Shown piece after piece: positions 45,306-54,447 of a stretch of 64,000 bases of DNA. Position 1 is the first letter of the stretch; the number at the start of each line of letters is the position of its first letter. This DNA comes from Thiobacillus sp. Its GTDB lineage: Bacteria; Pseudomonadota; Gammaproteobacteria; Burkholderiales; Thiobacillaceae. A program made the position numbers and the translations under genes. The notes below the pieces were generated by a model. The model had not been told where the DNA came from. It saw only the letters and a program-made list of their open reading frames with translations, and ran no database searches. The DNA is taken from NCBI RefSeq assembly GCF_018780105.1, contig NZ_JADMKC010000002.1:310001-374000 (forward strand), given 5' to 3'.

Positions 45306-47284
45306 GCCTGCTTTCCGCATTGAACCCGCCGCAGCGCGAAGCGGCGAAGTACCTCGACGGCCCCTTGCTGGTGCTGGCGGGCGCCGGCTCGGGCAAAACC
45401 CGCGTCATCACCCACAAGATCGCCTACCTGATCGGCGAGTGCGGCTACAAGCCGAGCTCGATCGCCGCGATCACCTTCACCAACAAGGCTGCGCGCGAGA
45501 TGGCGGATCGCGCCGCCAAGCTCACCCAGAGCGTCAACACCAAGGGTCTGATCGTCACCACGTTTCACTCGATGGGCCTGCGCATGCTGCGCGAGGACGC
45601 GAAATTCGCCGAGCTGAAGCCGGCGTTTTCCATTCTCGATTCAGCCGACGCGGCCGGCATTGTGTCGGAAATCATCAAGACCACCGACAAGCAGGAAATC
45701 CGCCGCGCGGTGAGCCGCATCTCGCTGTGGAAGAACGAACTGAAGTCGCCCGCCATCGCGCTCGCCACCGCCGAAGACGACAACGCGCGGGTCTACGCCA
45801 AGATTTACGACCGCTACGATGCGACTCTGCGCGCCTATCAGGCGGTCGATTTCGACGACCTGATCCGCCTGCCTGCCGAGCTGCTCGATACCCACGCCGA
45901 GCTGCGCGAAAAATGGCAGAACCGCCTGCGCCACATCCTGGTCGACGAGTACCAGGACACCAACGTCGCGCAATACCGCCTGCTGCAAAAGCTCACCGGG
46001 GTGCGCGCGGCGTTCACCGCGGTGGGCGACGACGACCAGGCCATTTATGGCTGGCGCGGCGCGTCGGCCGACAACCTGAAGCAGCTGCGCGAGGATTACC
46101 CGCATCTGCATCTGGTCAAGCTGGAACAGAACTACCGCTCGACCGTGCGCATCCTGAAAGCCGCCAACAGCTTGATTTCCAATAATCCCAAGCTGTTCGA
46201 AAAGCGCTTGTGGAGCGACCTCGGCCACGGCGACGCGATCCAGATCATGCCGACCAAGGACGACGAGCACGAAGCCGAATCGGTGGTGATGCGGCTGCTG
46301 TCGCACAAATTCCAGCACCGCACCGAGTGGCGCGACTACGCCATCCTGTATCGCGGCAACTACCAGGCGCGCGTGTTCGAGCAGGCGCTGCGCAACGAGA
46401 AAGTGCCGTACCAGTTGTCCGGCGGGCAGTCGTTCTTCGACCGCACCGAGATCAAGGACGTGATCGCCTACCTGCGCCTGATCGCCAACAGCGACGACGA
46501 TCCGGCCTTCATCCGCGCCGTCACCACGCCCAAGCGCGGCATCGGCACGGCGACGCTGGAGAAGCTCGGCCAGGTCGCCGCCACCTTGCACGTCAGCCTG
46601 TTCGAGGCCGTGTTCTCGGCGGCTGCCGCGGCGCAGATCGGCGAGCGCCATCTGGCGCCGCTGGTCGAGTTCTGCCAGTTCATCAACCGCATCGAGGAAC
46701 GCGCCGCCCGCGAACCGGCCGGCGAAGTGCTGAACGACCTGCTGAAGTTCATCGACTACGAGGTCTACATCTTCGACCAGGACGATACCCGCGTCGCGCA
46801 AGGCAAATGGAACAACGTGCTGGAGTTCGCCGCCTGGTTCGCCAAGAAAGGCGAGGAAGACGACAAGAACCTGCTGCAGCTGACGCAAACCATCGCGCTC
46901 ATCACCCTGCTCGAAGGCCGCGAAGAAGAAGCCCCCGACGCCGTGCGCTTGTCCACCCTGCACGCTGCCAAAGGCCTGGAATTCGGCCACGTTTTCCTGG
47001 TCGGCATCGAAGAAAACATCCTGCCGCACCGCGACGCGGTCGATGAAGGGCGGCTGGAAGAAGAACGCCGGCTGATGTATGTCGGCGTCACCCGCGCAAA
47101 AAGGTCGCTCACGCTGTCCTATTGTTCGCGCCGCAAACGCGCGCGCGAATCCGTCGCCTGTGACCCGTCACGCTTTATCGAGGAAATGGGCGACGACGTG
47201 CGGATGCCGGAGAAGCCCACCACGGCCGATGCCAAGGCCAGCGGCAGCGATCGGCTGGCGGCGTTGAAGGCGATGCTGGGGTAA
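45302..47284 (+). CDS. rep: ATP-dependent DNA helicase Rep (UvrD/Rep superfamily 1)
   Basis: 660 residues, close to the usual Rep length. Motifs visible: Walker A LAGAGSGKT (26-33), AITFTNKAAREM, HILVDEYQDTNVAQYRLL (Walker B), VGDDDQAIYGWRGA, LEQNYRST, VRLSTLHAAKGLEF and YVGVTRAKRSL. Rep is a 3'-5' helicase that helps forks pass protein blocks. The frame order and full length point to housekeeping Rep rather than a short defence helicase. It is coupled to the preceding thioredoxin-fold gene. Convergent with the OLD-family gene after an 87-base spacer with no clear terminator. Confidence 0.93.
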   Translation: MSLLSALNPPQREAAKYLDGPLLVLAGAGSGKTRVITHKIAYLIGECGYKPSSIAAITFTNKAAREMADRAAKLTQSVNTKGLIVTTFHSMGLRMLREDAKFAELKPAFSILDSADAAGIVSEIIKTTDKQEIRRAVSRISLWKNELKSPAIALATAEDDNARVYAKIYDRYDATLRAYQAVDFDDLIRLPAELLDTHAELREKWQNRLRHILVDEYQDTNVAQYRLLQKLTGVRAAFTAVGDDDQAIYGWRGASADNLKQLREDYPHLHLVKLEQNYRSTVRILKAANSLISNNPKLFEKRLWSDLGHGDAIQIMPTKDDEHEAESVVMRLLSHKFQHRTEWRDYAILYRGNYQARVFEQALRNEKVPYQLSGGQSFFDRTEIKDVIAYLRLIANSDDDPAFIRAVTTPKRGIGTATLEKLGQVAATLHVSLFEAVFSAAAAAQIGERHLAPLVEFCQFINRIEERAAREPAGEVLNDLLKFIDYEVYIFDQDDTRVAQGKWNNVLEFAAWFAKKGEEDDKNLLQLTQTIALITLLEGREEEAPDAVRLSTLHAAKGLEFGHVFLVGIEENILPHRDAVDEGRLEEERRLMYVGVTRAKRSLTLSYCSRRKRARESVACDPSRFIEEMGDDVRMPEKPTTADAKASGSDRLAALKAMLG

Positions 47285-47371
47285 ACCCGGAGTCCCATGA
47301 ACGACGGGGGGCGACAGTCCGGTTGTCAGTCAACGCAGCCGGTTGGAAGCATCTAGAGAACCAGGGGTCAT

Positions 47372-49147
47372 TCAAAGCGTCGCCTGACTGTTAACTTGCT
47401 CCATGCTATTCCAGCCGCGAATAATCGAGCAGAGGTTGTTCAATTGTTCCTCAAGATCAAGAACATTGCTCATATTGTCACGAGTCATATGAGGGACTAA
47501 TTGCTCAGCCAATAGAGGCTTCTTCGACAAGTAGCGCTTACCCGCACCATCTAAAAGCGTATCGAGATAATCAAAGAAGTTTTGGTATTGGTCTACTTGA
47601 TCGACTTGGTTTGATGTGTTCAATAAATTAGCCACCGCTTCAGCAGGAATGTAATTTTCAACCTCTTTCCCATGTGTCACCCATGGCATCCCACCCATTG
47701 CTTGAACCTCATCAATTACACGGTGCTTGGTGTCATTGAGCACAGCCTCAGAGTCTCGTTTATCGCTATCCATCAAGACGACGGCATTTCTGTTCACACG
47801 TAAAATTGATACCGCTTCTTCGACAGTGTCTGGGTCTTCACTCGACAGGTGAGAAAGAAGTCTGCCACCATAAAAAACACACTGATAGTGAGTTCCCTCC
47901 ACAAGTGAGTCATCAGTCCAAAGGCTGATCCAACGGTTTAAGTAAATCCTGTCGGATGGTCCCTCTACCCAAATGATTCCATTCGATTGAAGTAAATCGC
48001 TGGCCCGTACGTCTAGGTCATCGAGAATGCCTTTGTTGTCGATGTAAGTCGTGACCGTTCTTACGGTAGCCTCCCTCCCGTCATGCGTCACGTGCAGGAT
48101 TTGAGCGTTTTCGTCCTTGCTGAAAAGATCAATCGCAACGTTTGAGTGCGTCGTCAGGAAGAACGTACAGCCGTGGTCCAAGCCTTTCTTCCTCAAATAA
48201 GTCAGAAGTCGGCGCAATAGTGAGGGATGCAGATTGTTTTCCAGTTCCTCGAATGCGAAAACGAAATTCGACAAGTCTTTTTTGGCAACGGCTGGCAGCA
48301 AATGGATATTTGCAAGGACTAGGATGATCGTTTTTAGGCCGCTGCCTGACTGAGAAAGCGGAATCCGGCCTTTGTGGTCTTCTTCCAAATAGATTTCCCA
48401 TCTTCCATCCTGAAGTTGCTGACAGACAATATCCTTGAAGTGCGCATCAGGGCCGAAAATGTCATTTAGGTCTCTCAGCATCGTCCGTTCGACCAGTTCG
48501 CTTGGAAGCTCGGCTTTGTTGATGAAACTTTGAATTACGTGTGTACCACCTCGGCCATCACCATGGATTGCCAAATTCAAATTCAGTTCTGGTTGGCCTG
48601 AAATGCTAGATGATTCTGGCATTAAGTTGCGCTCGGCGAATATGCGTCGAAATTCTTTACCAACGAGCGGGGTTTTAAGACGTGCAGCAAGTTGTTGCTG
48701 ATATCCAGCTTTAGATTTTTCGTGCTTAACGCGATCAAATGGATATTTTCCATCTGGATTAGGGCCAAGCGTCACGAATCGCTGATCCTGCGGCGCATTA
48801 AGTTTCCAAGCCAAAAGTGAGCCGATAAGCGTAACGCCAAAGCCGTAGTGGCTTTGCCCAGGTATTTCACCTCCACTCGTGTTTTCTGGGAAAACGGGTT
48901 TGACATGCTCATCTAATAGGCTGGAAGTGCAGTGAAACTCGGGTTGGCGTTGCGCATGCCACTTACTTTCAGGAACCTTGATCTTTTCCATAGTGGCGTA
49001 CTCGATCATGTCCAGGAGGGAAGACTTTCCAGAGTTGTTCCGTCCGATGATCAAATTCATCGGCGTGATGGCATCGAAACCTTGCGGGCTCTCGCCAAAG
49101 CACTTGAAGTTTTTGGCCTTAATTGAAAAGTCAGAAAATTCCGCCAT
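47372..49147 (-). CDS. Solitary OLD-family ATPase/TOPRIM nuclease
   Basis: 591 residues. IIGRNNSGKSS (35-43) is the Walker A of an ABC/SMC-like ATPase; IPLSQSGSGLKTIILVL is the signature loop, and VFAFEELENNLHPSLLRRLL the Walker B. A TOPRIM domain follows, with VEGPSDRIYL (Glu395) and VVLMDSDKRD (Asp460, Asp462) as metal ligands. OLD nucleases act in phage defence (P2 OLD, Gabija GajA, some retrons). No GajB-like helicase, reverse transcriptase or ncRNA was recognised beside it. Base composition is clearly more A+T rich than both neighbours, indicating acquisition. The substrate and activity are not known. Confidence 0.83.
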   Translation of the reverse strand: MAEFSDFSIKAKNFKCFGESPQGFDAITPMNLIIGRNNSGKSSLLDMIEYATMEKIKVPESKWHAQRQPEFHCTSSLLDEHVKPVFPENTSGGEIPGQSHYGFGVTLIGSLLAWKLNAPQDQRFVTLGPNPDGKYPFDRVKHEKSKAGYQQQLAARLKTPLVGKEFRRIFAERNLMPESSSISGQPELNLNLAIHGDGRGGTHVIQSFINKAELPSELVERTMLRDLNDIFGPDAHFKDIVCQQLQDGRWEIYLEEDHKGRIPLSQSGSGLKTIILVLANIHLLPAVAKKDLSNFVFAFEELENNLHPSLLRRLLTYLRKKGLDHGCTFFLTTHSNVAIDLFSKDENAQILHVTHDGREATVRTVTTYIDNKGILDDLDVRASDLLQSNGIIWVEGPSDRIYLNRWISLWTDDSLVEGTHYQCVFYGGRLLSHLSSEDPDTVEEAVSILRVNRNAVVLMDSDKRDSEAVLNDTKHRVIDEVQAMGGMPWVTHGKEVENYIPAEAVANLLNTSNQVDQVDQYQNFFDYLDTLLDGAGKRYLSKKPLLAEQLVPHMTRDNMSNVLDLEEQLNNLCSIIRGWNSMEQVNSQATL

Positions 49148-49311
49148 CTTGAACTTGGTATCCCCGATTGAACTGTGCCCAGTTTACTCGATGCTTTTGA
49201 TCATCAAGTTTGTGCGTCCAATTTGGCAGAGGAGCGGCCTGTAGCAGCGCTCAGGCCGCATTATTTATGGGTTCAAAGGAATTGCGGTGAAGCCCTTCGC
49301 GGAGCGCAGCC

Positions 49312-49329
49312 ATTTCTGATCCACGACAC
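49312..49329. repeat. Solitary end of the 190-bp inverted-repeat element
   Basis: ATTTCTGATCCACGACAC at 49312-49329 matches the right end of the 6931-7120 element at all but one base. No matching left end was found in the 165-base spacer upstream, so this is a remnant or a solo site. It touches the stop codon of the HlyD-like gene and lies at the edge of the A+T-rich OLD gene. Confidence 0.5.
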
Positions 49330-50522
49330 TAGCGCGGCTTCACCCGCGCGCCATCACTGAGCAGATCGTCCGGGTGACTGACCACCTCGGCACCGGCCGC
49401 CAGTCCGGACACCACCTGTGTCGCCAGCCCGGCTCGCTGGCCCGTCTCGATCAGGGTCAGGCGGGCGCGGCCACCTTTCACCGCGAATACGGCCCAGCCG
49501 TCGCCGTGACGGAACAGTGCACTGGTCGGCAGTTGCAACACGTCCTGGCCTTCCCACAACACAAAACGCGCTTCCACCCGAAAGCCGTCGCCCAGTCGCT
49601 GCCAGGCTTCGCGCGGTGAAACGAAGTCGACGATGACATGCACGCGCTGCTCTTCGACACCGAGCGCGGAAATCTTGGTGAAGCCGCTGGGCTCCACCAC
49701 GCGCACGCTGCCTTGCACCGGCTGGTCGCCGCCCCAGCGATCCAGAATCACTTTCGATCCGGGGGCGATTTTCACTGCGTGGGTGGACAGCACGTCCACT
49801 TCGACTTCCAGGGTTGCGGGGTTGCCGATCTCGAGCAGCGGCTGGCCAGCGCTGACTGCGCCCTCGCTTTCGTGCTGCAGCTTGAGTACGCGCGCGGCCA
49901 CCGGTGCGCGCACCTGCAGGGCTTCGGTTGCTCCGCCGCTCTGCAGATCGGTGGTGTTGATGACGGCTGCGCGTGCCGTTTCCAGTTGATAGCGCGCCAC
50001 CTTGACTGCATGCGTCGCGGCCTGCTGCGCGGCCTGGGCACGGGCTTCTGTGCTGCGTGCCGTGTCGAGTGCCTGCGCCGAGAGAAAATTCGATTGCCGC
50101 AGGGATTCGGTGCGGACGCGTTGCTGCTGGGCCAGCTGCGCGTCGGCTGTCGCGGCACGGGCGTTTTCCTGGGCGACGGCGAGGGCGGCCTCGGCGGCGC
50201 TCACTTGCGCCTGCGCCTGCGCGCGCGTGCGCGGATCGAGCGCGACGGCGCGGGCGGGTTCGATGATCGCCAGCACCTGCCCGGCCGCGACGGCGTCGCC
50301 CGCTTTGAGGTCGATGCGGCGTACGTAGCCGGCCACCGGCGCCGACACCAGATAACGCTCTCTGACGCGGGTCTTGCCTTCTTCTTCCACCGTCACCGTG
50401 AGCGGCGCGCGTGCCACCGTGGCGATGTCCACCGGCAACGCGCGCGGCATGAAGCCCAGCACGAGTCCGGCTGCGACCAGCGCCGCAGTGGCCAGCATTC
50501 CGATTTTTGCGCGTAGTTGCAT
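49329..50522 (-). CDS. HlyD/MFP family periplasmic adaptor
   Basis: 397 residues. The N-terminal helix (about 5-25) anchors it; VEEEGKTRVRERYLVSAPVAG then AGDAVAAGQVLAIIEP forms the first half of the biotinyl-lipoyl domain. A long alanine/glutamine-rich coiled coil (about 105-185) follows, then VRAPVAARVLKLQHESEGAV as the second lipoyl half. The C-terminal beta domains end near DDLLSDGARVKPR. With the FtsX-like permease and ATPase upstream, it makes a DevBCA/MacAB-type exporter, possibly connecting to an outer-membrane channel encoded elsewhere. Substrate unknown. Confidence 0.88.
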   Translation of the reverse strand: MQLRAKIGMLATAALVAAGLVLGFMPRALPVDIATVARAPLTVTVEEEGKTRVRERYLVSAPVAGYVRRIDLKAGDAVAAGQVLAIIEPARAVALDPRTRAQAQAQVSAAEAALAVAQENARAATADAQLAQQQRVRTESLRQSNFLSAQALDTARSTEARAQAAQQAATHAVKVARYQLETARAAVINTTDLQSGGATEALQVRAPVAARVLKLQHESEGAVSAGQPLLEIGNPATLEVEVDVLSTHAVKIAPGSKVILDRWGGDQPVQGSVRVVEPSGFTKISALGVEEQRVHVIVDFVSPREAWQRLGDGFRVEARFVLWEGQDVLQLPTSALFRHGDGWAVFAVKGGRARLTLIETGQRAGLATQVVSGLAAGAEVVSHPDDLLSDGARVKPR

Positions 50523-50537
50523 GGTGTGTCGTTTGCC

Positions 50538-52907
50538 TTATTCGCGTGTTTTGAGTACCGCTACCAGATCCAGCCGGCCGAGCCGAAACCACAGCAGCAG
50601 GCCAGACAGCAGCGCGGAAACGATGACGACGCTCGCGCCCATGGCGTAGTTTTCCGGGGTCAGGATCAGCGGCAGCCGGTAAAGCTCGCTCCTGAAAGCG
50701 ATTACCAGGATGCCGACCAGCCCGACGCCGACCAGGAAGCCGACCGGGATCGCCGCCAAAGTCAGCAGCGCCAACTCTCCCAGCAGAATATAGGCGATCT
50801 CGCCGCGGGTGAAGCCCAGCACGCGCAGGCTGGCGAGCTCGCGCCCGCGTTCGGACAGGGCGATGCGCGCGCTGTTGTAGACCACGCCAAAACCGATGGC
50901 GCCGGCGAGCACGGTGGCGACCAGGTTGTAAAACAGGATGAACTCGCCGATGGTGGCGTAAAAGCTCTGGATCGCCGCGACGTTGGCGACCATGCCGAGC
51001 ACGCGCGGGCGTTCGTGCAGGCGGGCGTAGAGTGCCGCTTCGGTGCCCGGCTTCACCGCCAGATAGGCGCCGGACACCGTGCCGCCCTCGCGCATCAGGG
51101 CATTCAGCGAATCCTGCTGCATGTAGGCCGACACTCCCAGATACTGTTGGGTGATGCCCAGCACCGGCACCTGCAGCAGCGGGCGGCGGCCTTCCAGCAC
51201 TTCCACCGTCAGCATGTCGCCGGGTTTGACGTGCAGGATCCGGTTGGCCAGGTGATCGGTCAGCACCACGCCGCCGGGCTTCAGCGCGACGGGTTTCAGC
51301 TGGGCGTCGAGCGAGCGGTGCAACTGGCCTTGCGGCTGGATGCCAAACAGCGCCGCCCGGTAATGGTAGTGCCCGAAACGCAGGATCGCCGGCACGTCGC
51401 GAAAGCCTTCCACGAAATCGACGCCCGGCAGCGCGGCCAGCTCGTGCAGCGCGCGGCCGGAGGTGGGCTCGATAAAGGTGAGCCCGAGGTCCTCGCGCGA
51501 AGCCTGGCGAAACTGCACGTCGACCATGAAGTCGATCGCGCCCTTCTGGTAATTGCCCACCATCATCAGCCCGCAGGCACAGGCGATGCCGAGCACCGTC
51601 AGCAGCGACTTCAGCGGGCGCCGTTCGATGTGGCGCAGGATCATGCGCGTCGGCGCGGAAAACCAGCGCTGCAGGCCGATGCGCTCGATCAGCGTGGTGC
51701 GGTAGGTCTCCGGCATGTCCGGGCGCATGCCCTCGGCCGGTGGCAAGCGCACCGCGCGGGCGACGGACAGCAGCGTGCCGCTGACCGCCGCCAGGCTGCT
51801 GACCGCCAGCGCAATCAGGATGATGCCGGCACTGAGGCGAAAATCGAGGTAGGGAAAACGGAACGTCGTTTCGGTGTAGACATGGGACAGCCCCTGGCCG
51901 AACCAGGTGCCGAGCGCAATCCCGGCCGCCACGCCCAGCAGCACCATCAGCAGCACCAGCTTGACGTAATGCACGCCGATCGCCAGATAGCTGTAGCCAA
52001 AGGCCTTGAGAGTGGCGATTTGCTCGCGCTGCAGCGCAATCAGCCGGCTCAGCACCACGTTGAGCAGAAACGCGGCGACGCCGAGAAAGATGGCGGGAAA
52101 CACCGTCGCCATGGTTCGCAGCTGCTTCAATTCCTCGGTCAGAAAGCGGTTGGAGAACTGGTCGCGGCGTCCATACGCGCCGGTGCCGCCGTAGGGGGCG
52201 AGGATGGCATCCACCCGGTCGATCACATCCTGTTCGTGCGCATCGCGCGCCAGCGTCAGACTGACCTGGTTGAAGCCGCCCTTCATGTCGTAGGCAGCGG
52301 CGAGCGCGTTGCGCCCCATCCACAACACCCCGTAGCGCTTGAAATCGGGAAACATGGCGCCGGGCGCGATCTGGTAGACATATTCGGGCGACACCGCGAC
52401 GCCCACCACCGTGAGCGTTTTGCGCTTGCCGTTGATGATCGCGGCCAGCGTATCGCCCGGCTGGAAGCGATGCGCATCGGCGAAGGTGTCAGACAGCACC
52501 ACCTCGTCCGTGCTCCACGGCTGCACCAAGCGCCCGCGCTTGAGGTGCAGCGCATTGAGCTGCGGCGCACCGACATCCGGCAGCGACAGCAGCAGGCCGG
52601 TGATGGGGTCGCTGAACCCGGCCACTTCGAGCTTCACCCCGGCCCGCACCCGCGTTTCCAGGCGCTCCACCCCGGGCAGCGCGGCCAGCCGTTCGGCCAC
52701 GGGATCGGGCGCGCGCTTGAGGCTGGCGAACACCTCAGCAAAGCGGTATTCGCTGTAGAAACGATCGCGCGTGGTGACCAGCGAATCGTAGGTGGAGAGC
52801 GACATCACCATGGTGGCGACGCCGCCCATGATCACTGCCGCGATCGCCAGCACCTGGCCGCGCAGATGCCACAGATCCCGGAACAGTTTGCGGTCGAGGG
52901 CGCGCAT
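50538..52907 (-). CDS. FtsX-like ABC transporter permease
   Basis: 789 residues with two FtsX modules. The first helix (LWHLRGQVLAIAAVIMGGVA) precedes a large periplasmic domain; the first group of three helices lies around residues 255-375, and a second around 650-780, separated by a second periplasmic domain. This layout matches MacB-like and lipoprotein-release type permeases that are not classical importers. It is 16 bases from both the adaptor and the ATPase gene. The role is export or mechanotransmission driven by the ATPase; the substrate cannot be named. Confidence 0.88.
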   Translation of the reverse strand: MRALDRKLFRDLWHLRGQVLAIAAVIMGGVATMVMSLSTYDSLVTTRDRFYSEYRFAEVFASLKRAPDPVAERLAALPGVERLETRVRAGVKLEVAGFSDPITGLLLSLPDVGAPQLNALHLKRGRLVQPWSTDEVVLSDTFADAHRFQPGDTLAAIINGKRKTLTVVGVAVSPEYVYQIAPGAMFPDFKRYGVLWMGRNALAAAYDMKGGFNQVSLTLARDAHEQDVIDRVDAILAPYGGTGAYGRRDQFSNRFLTEELKQLRTMATVFPAIFLGVAAFLLNVVLSRLIALQREQIATLKAFGYSYLAIGVHYVKLVLLMVLLGVAAGIALGTWFGQGLSHVYTETTFRFPYLDFRLSAGIILIALAVSSLAAVSGTLLSVARAVRLPPAEGMRPDMPETYRTTLIERIGLQRWFSAPTRMILRHIERRPLKSLLTVLGIACACGLMMVGNYQKGAIDFMVDVQFRQASREDLGLTFIEPTSGRALHELAALPGVDFVEGFRDVPAILRFGHYHYRAALFGIQPQGQLHRSLDAQLKPVALKPGGVVLTDHLANRILHVKPGDMLTVEVLEGRRPLLQVPVLGITQQYLGVSAYMQQDSLNALMREGGTVSGAYLAVKPGTEAALYARLHERPRVLGMVANVAAIQSFYATIGEFILFYNLVATVLAGAIGFGVVYNSARIALSERGRELASLRVLGFTRGEIAYILLGELALLTLAAIPVGFLVGVGLVGILVIAFRSELYRLPLILTPENYAMGASVVIVSALLSGLLLWFRLGRLDLVAVLKTRE

Positions 52908-52923
52908 GGTTGGGCTGAAAGGT

Positions 52924-53655
52924 TTACCAGGACAGCTCGCGTGCTGCCTTCTTCGTGGGGTTGCTCTGTATCTCGGCGATCTGGCCGTCGGACAGCCGGA
53001 TCACGCGGTCGGCCATGGCGGCAATACCGGCGTTGTGGGTGATCAGCACGGTCAGCGTACCGAGTTCGCGGTTCACCTTTTCCAGCACTTCGAGCACCAC
53101 TACGCCGGTGGCGGAATCGAGCGCGCCGGTGGGTTCGTCGCACAGCAGCACCGCCGGATTCTTGGCGACCGCGCGGGCGATCGCTACCCGTTGCTGCTCG
53201 CCGCCGGACAGCTGCGCCGGAAAATGGTCGAGCCGGTTGCCCAGCCCAACCAGTGCCAGCGCGTCTTCGGGGCGCATCGGCGCGGCCGAAATCTCGGTCA
53301 CCGCGGCGACGTTTTCGCGCGCGGTGAGGCTGGGAATCAGGTTGTAGAACTGGAACACGAAGCCGACATGTTCGCGCCGGAAGCGGGTGAGCTCGGATTC
53401 AGACGCGCCGGTGAGCTTGTGGTCGAGGTAGTAGACTTCGCCGCCACTGGGGGCGTCGAGCCCGCCCAGAATGTTGAGCAGGGTGGACTTGCCGCTGCCC
53501 GAGGGGCCGAGCAGCACCACCAGTTCGCCACGATTGAGGGTGAGGTCGATGCCGCGCAGCGCATGCACCTCGACCTCGCCCATGCGGTAGATCTTGGTGA
53601 GGCCGTGGGCGACAAAAACAGCGGTGTTTGAAGGTTCCGGGGGCATGCGTTTCAT
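52924..53655 (-). CDS. ABC transporter ATP-binding protein (MacB/LolD type)
   Basis: 243 residues from the ATG at 53655; another ATG at 53646 would remove three residues. The frame is open to 53736, but that part is less family-like. [20 protein letters not shown] is Walker [17 protein letters not shown] the signature, [14 protein letters not shown]alker B, and ITHN the H-loop region. It energises the exporter encoded by the two downstream genes. It is divergent from the iron-uptake operon, sharing a 242-base spacer that contains the Fur-box-like site. Confidence 0.92.
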   Translation of the reverse strand: MKRMPPEPSNTAVFVAHGLTKIYRMGEVEVHALRGIDLTLNRGELVVLLGPSGSGKSTLLNILGGLDAPSGGEVYYLDHKLTGASESELTRFRREHVGFVFQFYNLIPSLTARENVAAVTEISAAPMRPEDALALVGLGNRLDHFPAQLSGGEQQRVAIARAVAKNPAVLLCDEPTGALDSATGVVVLEVLEKVNRELGTLTVLITHNAGIAAMADRVIRLSDGQIAEIQSNPTKKAARELSW

Positions 53656-53751
53656 GATGCCATGGCCGCTGCCGGGCGGCCAGCGAGTGTGCGGCGATTG
53701 CAGCGGAATCGCCTGCAGGCAGGGCGAGATAGTCAAGCCGGAATGAATACA

Positions 53752-53780
53752 TTGACATCCGATTATATAATATTGATAAT
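53752..53780 (+). promoter_or_regulatory. Sigma70 promoter of the iron-uptake operon
   Basis: TTGACA at 53752-53757 and GATAAT at 53775-53780 are separated by 17 bases, the optimal spacing. The predicted start is near 53787, leaving an untranslated leader of about 110 bases before the first gene. A nearby TATAAT at 53766-53771 is too close to this -35 to be its partner. Confidence 0.65.
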
Positions 53781-53788
53781 TGTTCTCA
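53774..53788. promoter_or_regulatory. Fur-box-like operator
   Basis: TGATAAT-T-GTTCTCA at 53774-53788 matches the Fur 7-1-7 pattern (TGATAAT-N-ATTATCA) at 12 of 14 arm positions. It covers the -10 of the iron-operon promoter, so Fe(II)-Fur binding would block transcription when iron is sufficient. This agrees with the iron genes that follow. Confidence 0.65.
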
Positions 53789-53897
53789 TTCCTGCATGAC
53801 GCGCCCGGACGGATGCGCCAAAGGAAAACCTTCAGCCAGCCAATGGGCGCCTGCCCGTCTAGCCAGCCAAAATTTTTCGATACTTTTTGGAGTGGCC

Positions 53898-54446
53898 ATG
53901 AACCCCATTACACGCATCGGCGCAATGCTTAGCTTCGCTCTGGCCGCCGCCACGTCTATTCCCGCCCATGCGGTGGAGTACCCCATCGGAACGCCGCAGC
54001 AGCGCTACGGCATGGAAATCGGCGCGGTCTATCTGCAGCCGGTGGAAATGGAGCCGGCCGGCATGATGCGCCCGGCAAAGGAGTCCGATGTCCATCTGGA
54101 GGCGGACATCCGCGCGCTGGGCAGCAACCCCAACGGCTTCGCGGGAGGTGAATGGATGCCCTATCTGCTGGTGAAGTTCGAGGTCTGCAAGCAGGGCGGC
54201 GAATGCATCAAGGGCGACTTCATGCCGATGGTGGCCAATGACGGCCCGCACTATGGCGACAACGCCAAGCTGATGGGGCCGGGCAAATACACGGTGAAAT
54301 ACACGATCTCCCCGCCCACCGACAATCCCCACGCCCACTTCGGCCGCCATACCGACCGCCTGACCGGGGTGCGCCCGTGGTTCAAGCCCTTCACGGTGGA
54401 ATACGATTTCATCTATGTCGGCATCGGCAAGAAGGGCGGGTACTGA
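53898..54446 (+). CDS. ftrA: P19/FtrA-type periplasmic iron-binding protein
   Basis: 182 residues from the ATG at 53898, with GGAG nine bases upstream; the frame extends to 53796 without a ribosome-binding site. A signal peptide ends near AHA (about residue 25). [27 protein letters not shown] and [20 protein letters not shown] contain the conserved Met, His and Glu residues that bind Cu and Fe in P19/FtrA/Tp34 proteins. It captures ferrous iron or assists its oxidation in the periplasm. First gene of the operon, directly behind the Fur-like promoter. Confidence 0.9.
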   Translation: MNPITRIGAMLSFALAAATSIPAHAVEYPIGTPQQRYGMEIGAVYLQPVEMEPAGMMRPAKESDVHLEADIRALGSNPNGFAGGEWMPYLLVKFEVCKQGGECIKGDFMPMVANDGPHYGDNAKLMGPGKYTVKYTISPPTDNPHAHFGRHTDRLTGVRPWFKPFTVEYDFIYVGIGKKGGY

Positions 54447-54447
54447 C

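Noticed and set aside
45302-49147. Gabija system (GajA plus GajB)
   Set aside because: The helicase is a 660-residue Rep in operon with a thioredoxin-fold gene and is convergent, not co-directional, with the OLD gene. Gabija genes are normally consecutive on one strand.
49354-52323. A very long open frame (989 codons) overlapping the adaptor and permease genes on the same strand in another frame
   Set aside because: Its composition is arginine/alanine/glycine-rich nonsense typical of shifted frames in GC-rich DNA, whereas the HlyD and FtsX frames have clear family motifs.
53752-53771. Promoter pairing TTGACA with TATAAT at 53766-53771
   Set aside because: The spacer would be eight bases, too short for sigma70. 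GATAAT at 53775 has the proper 17-base spacing.
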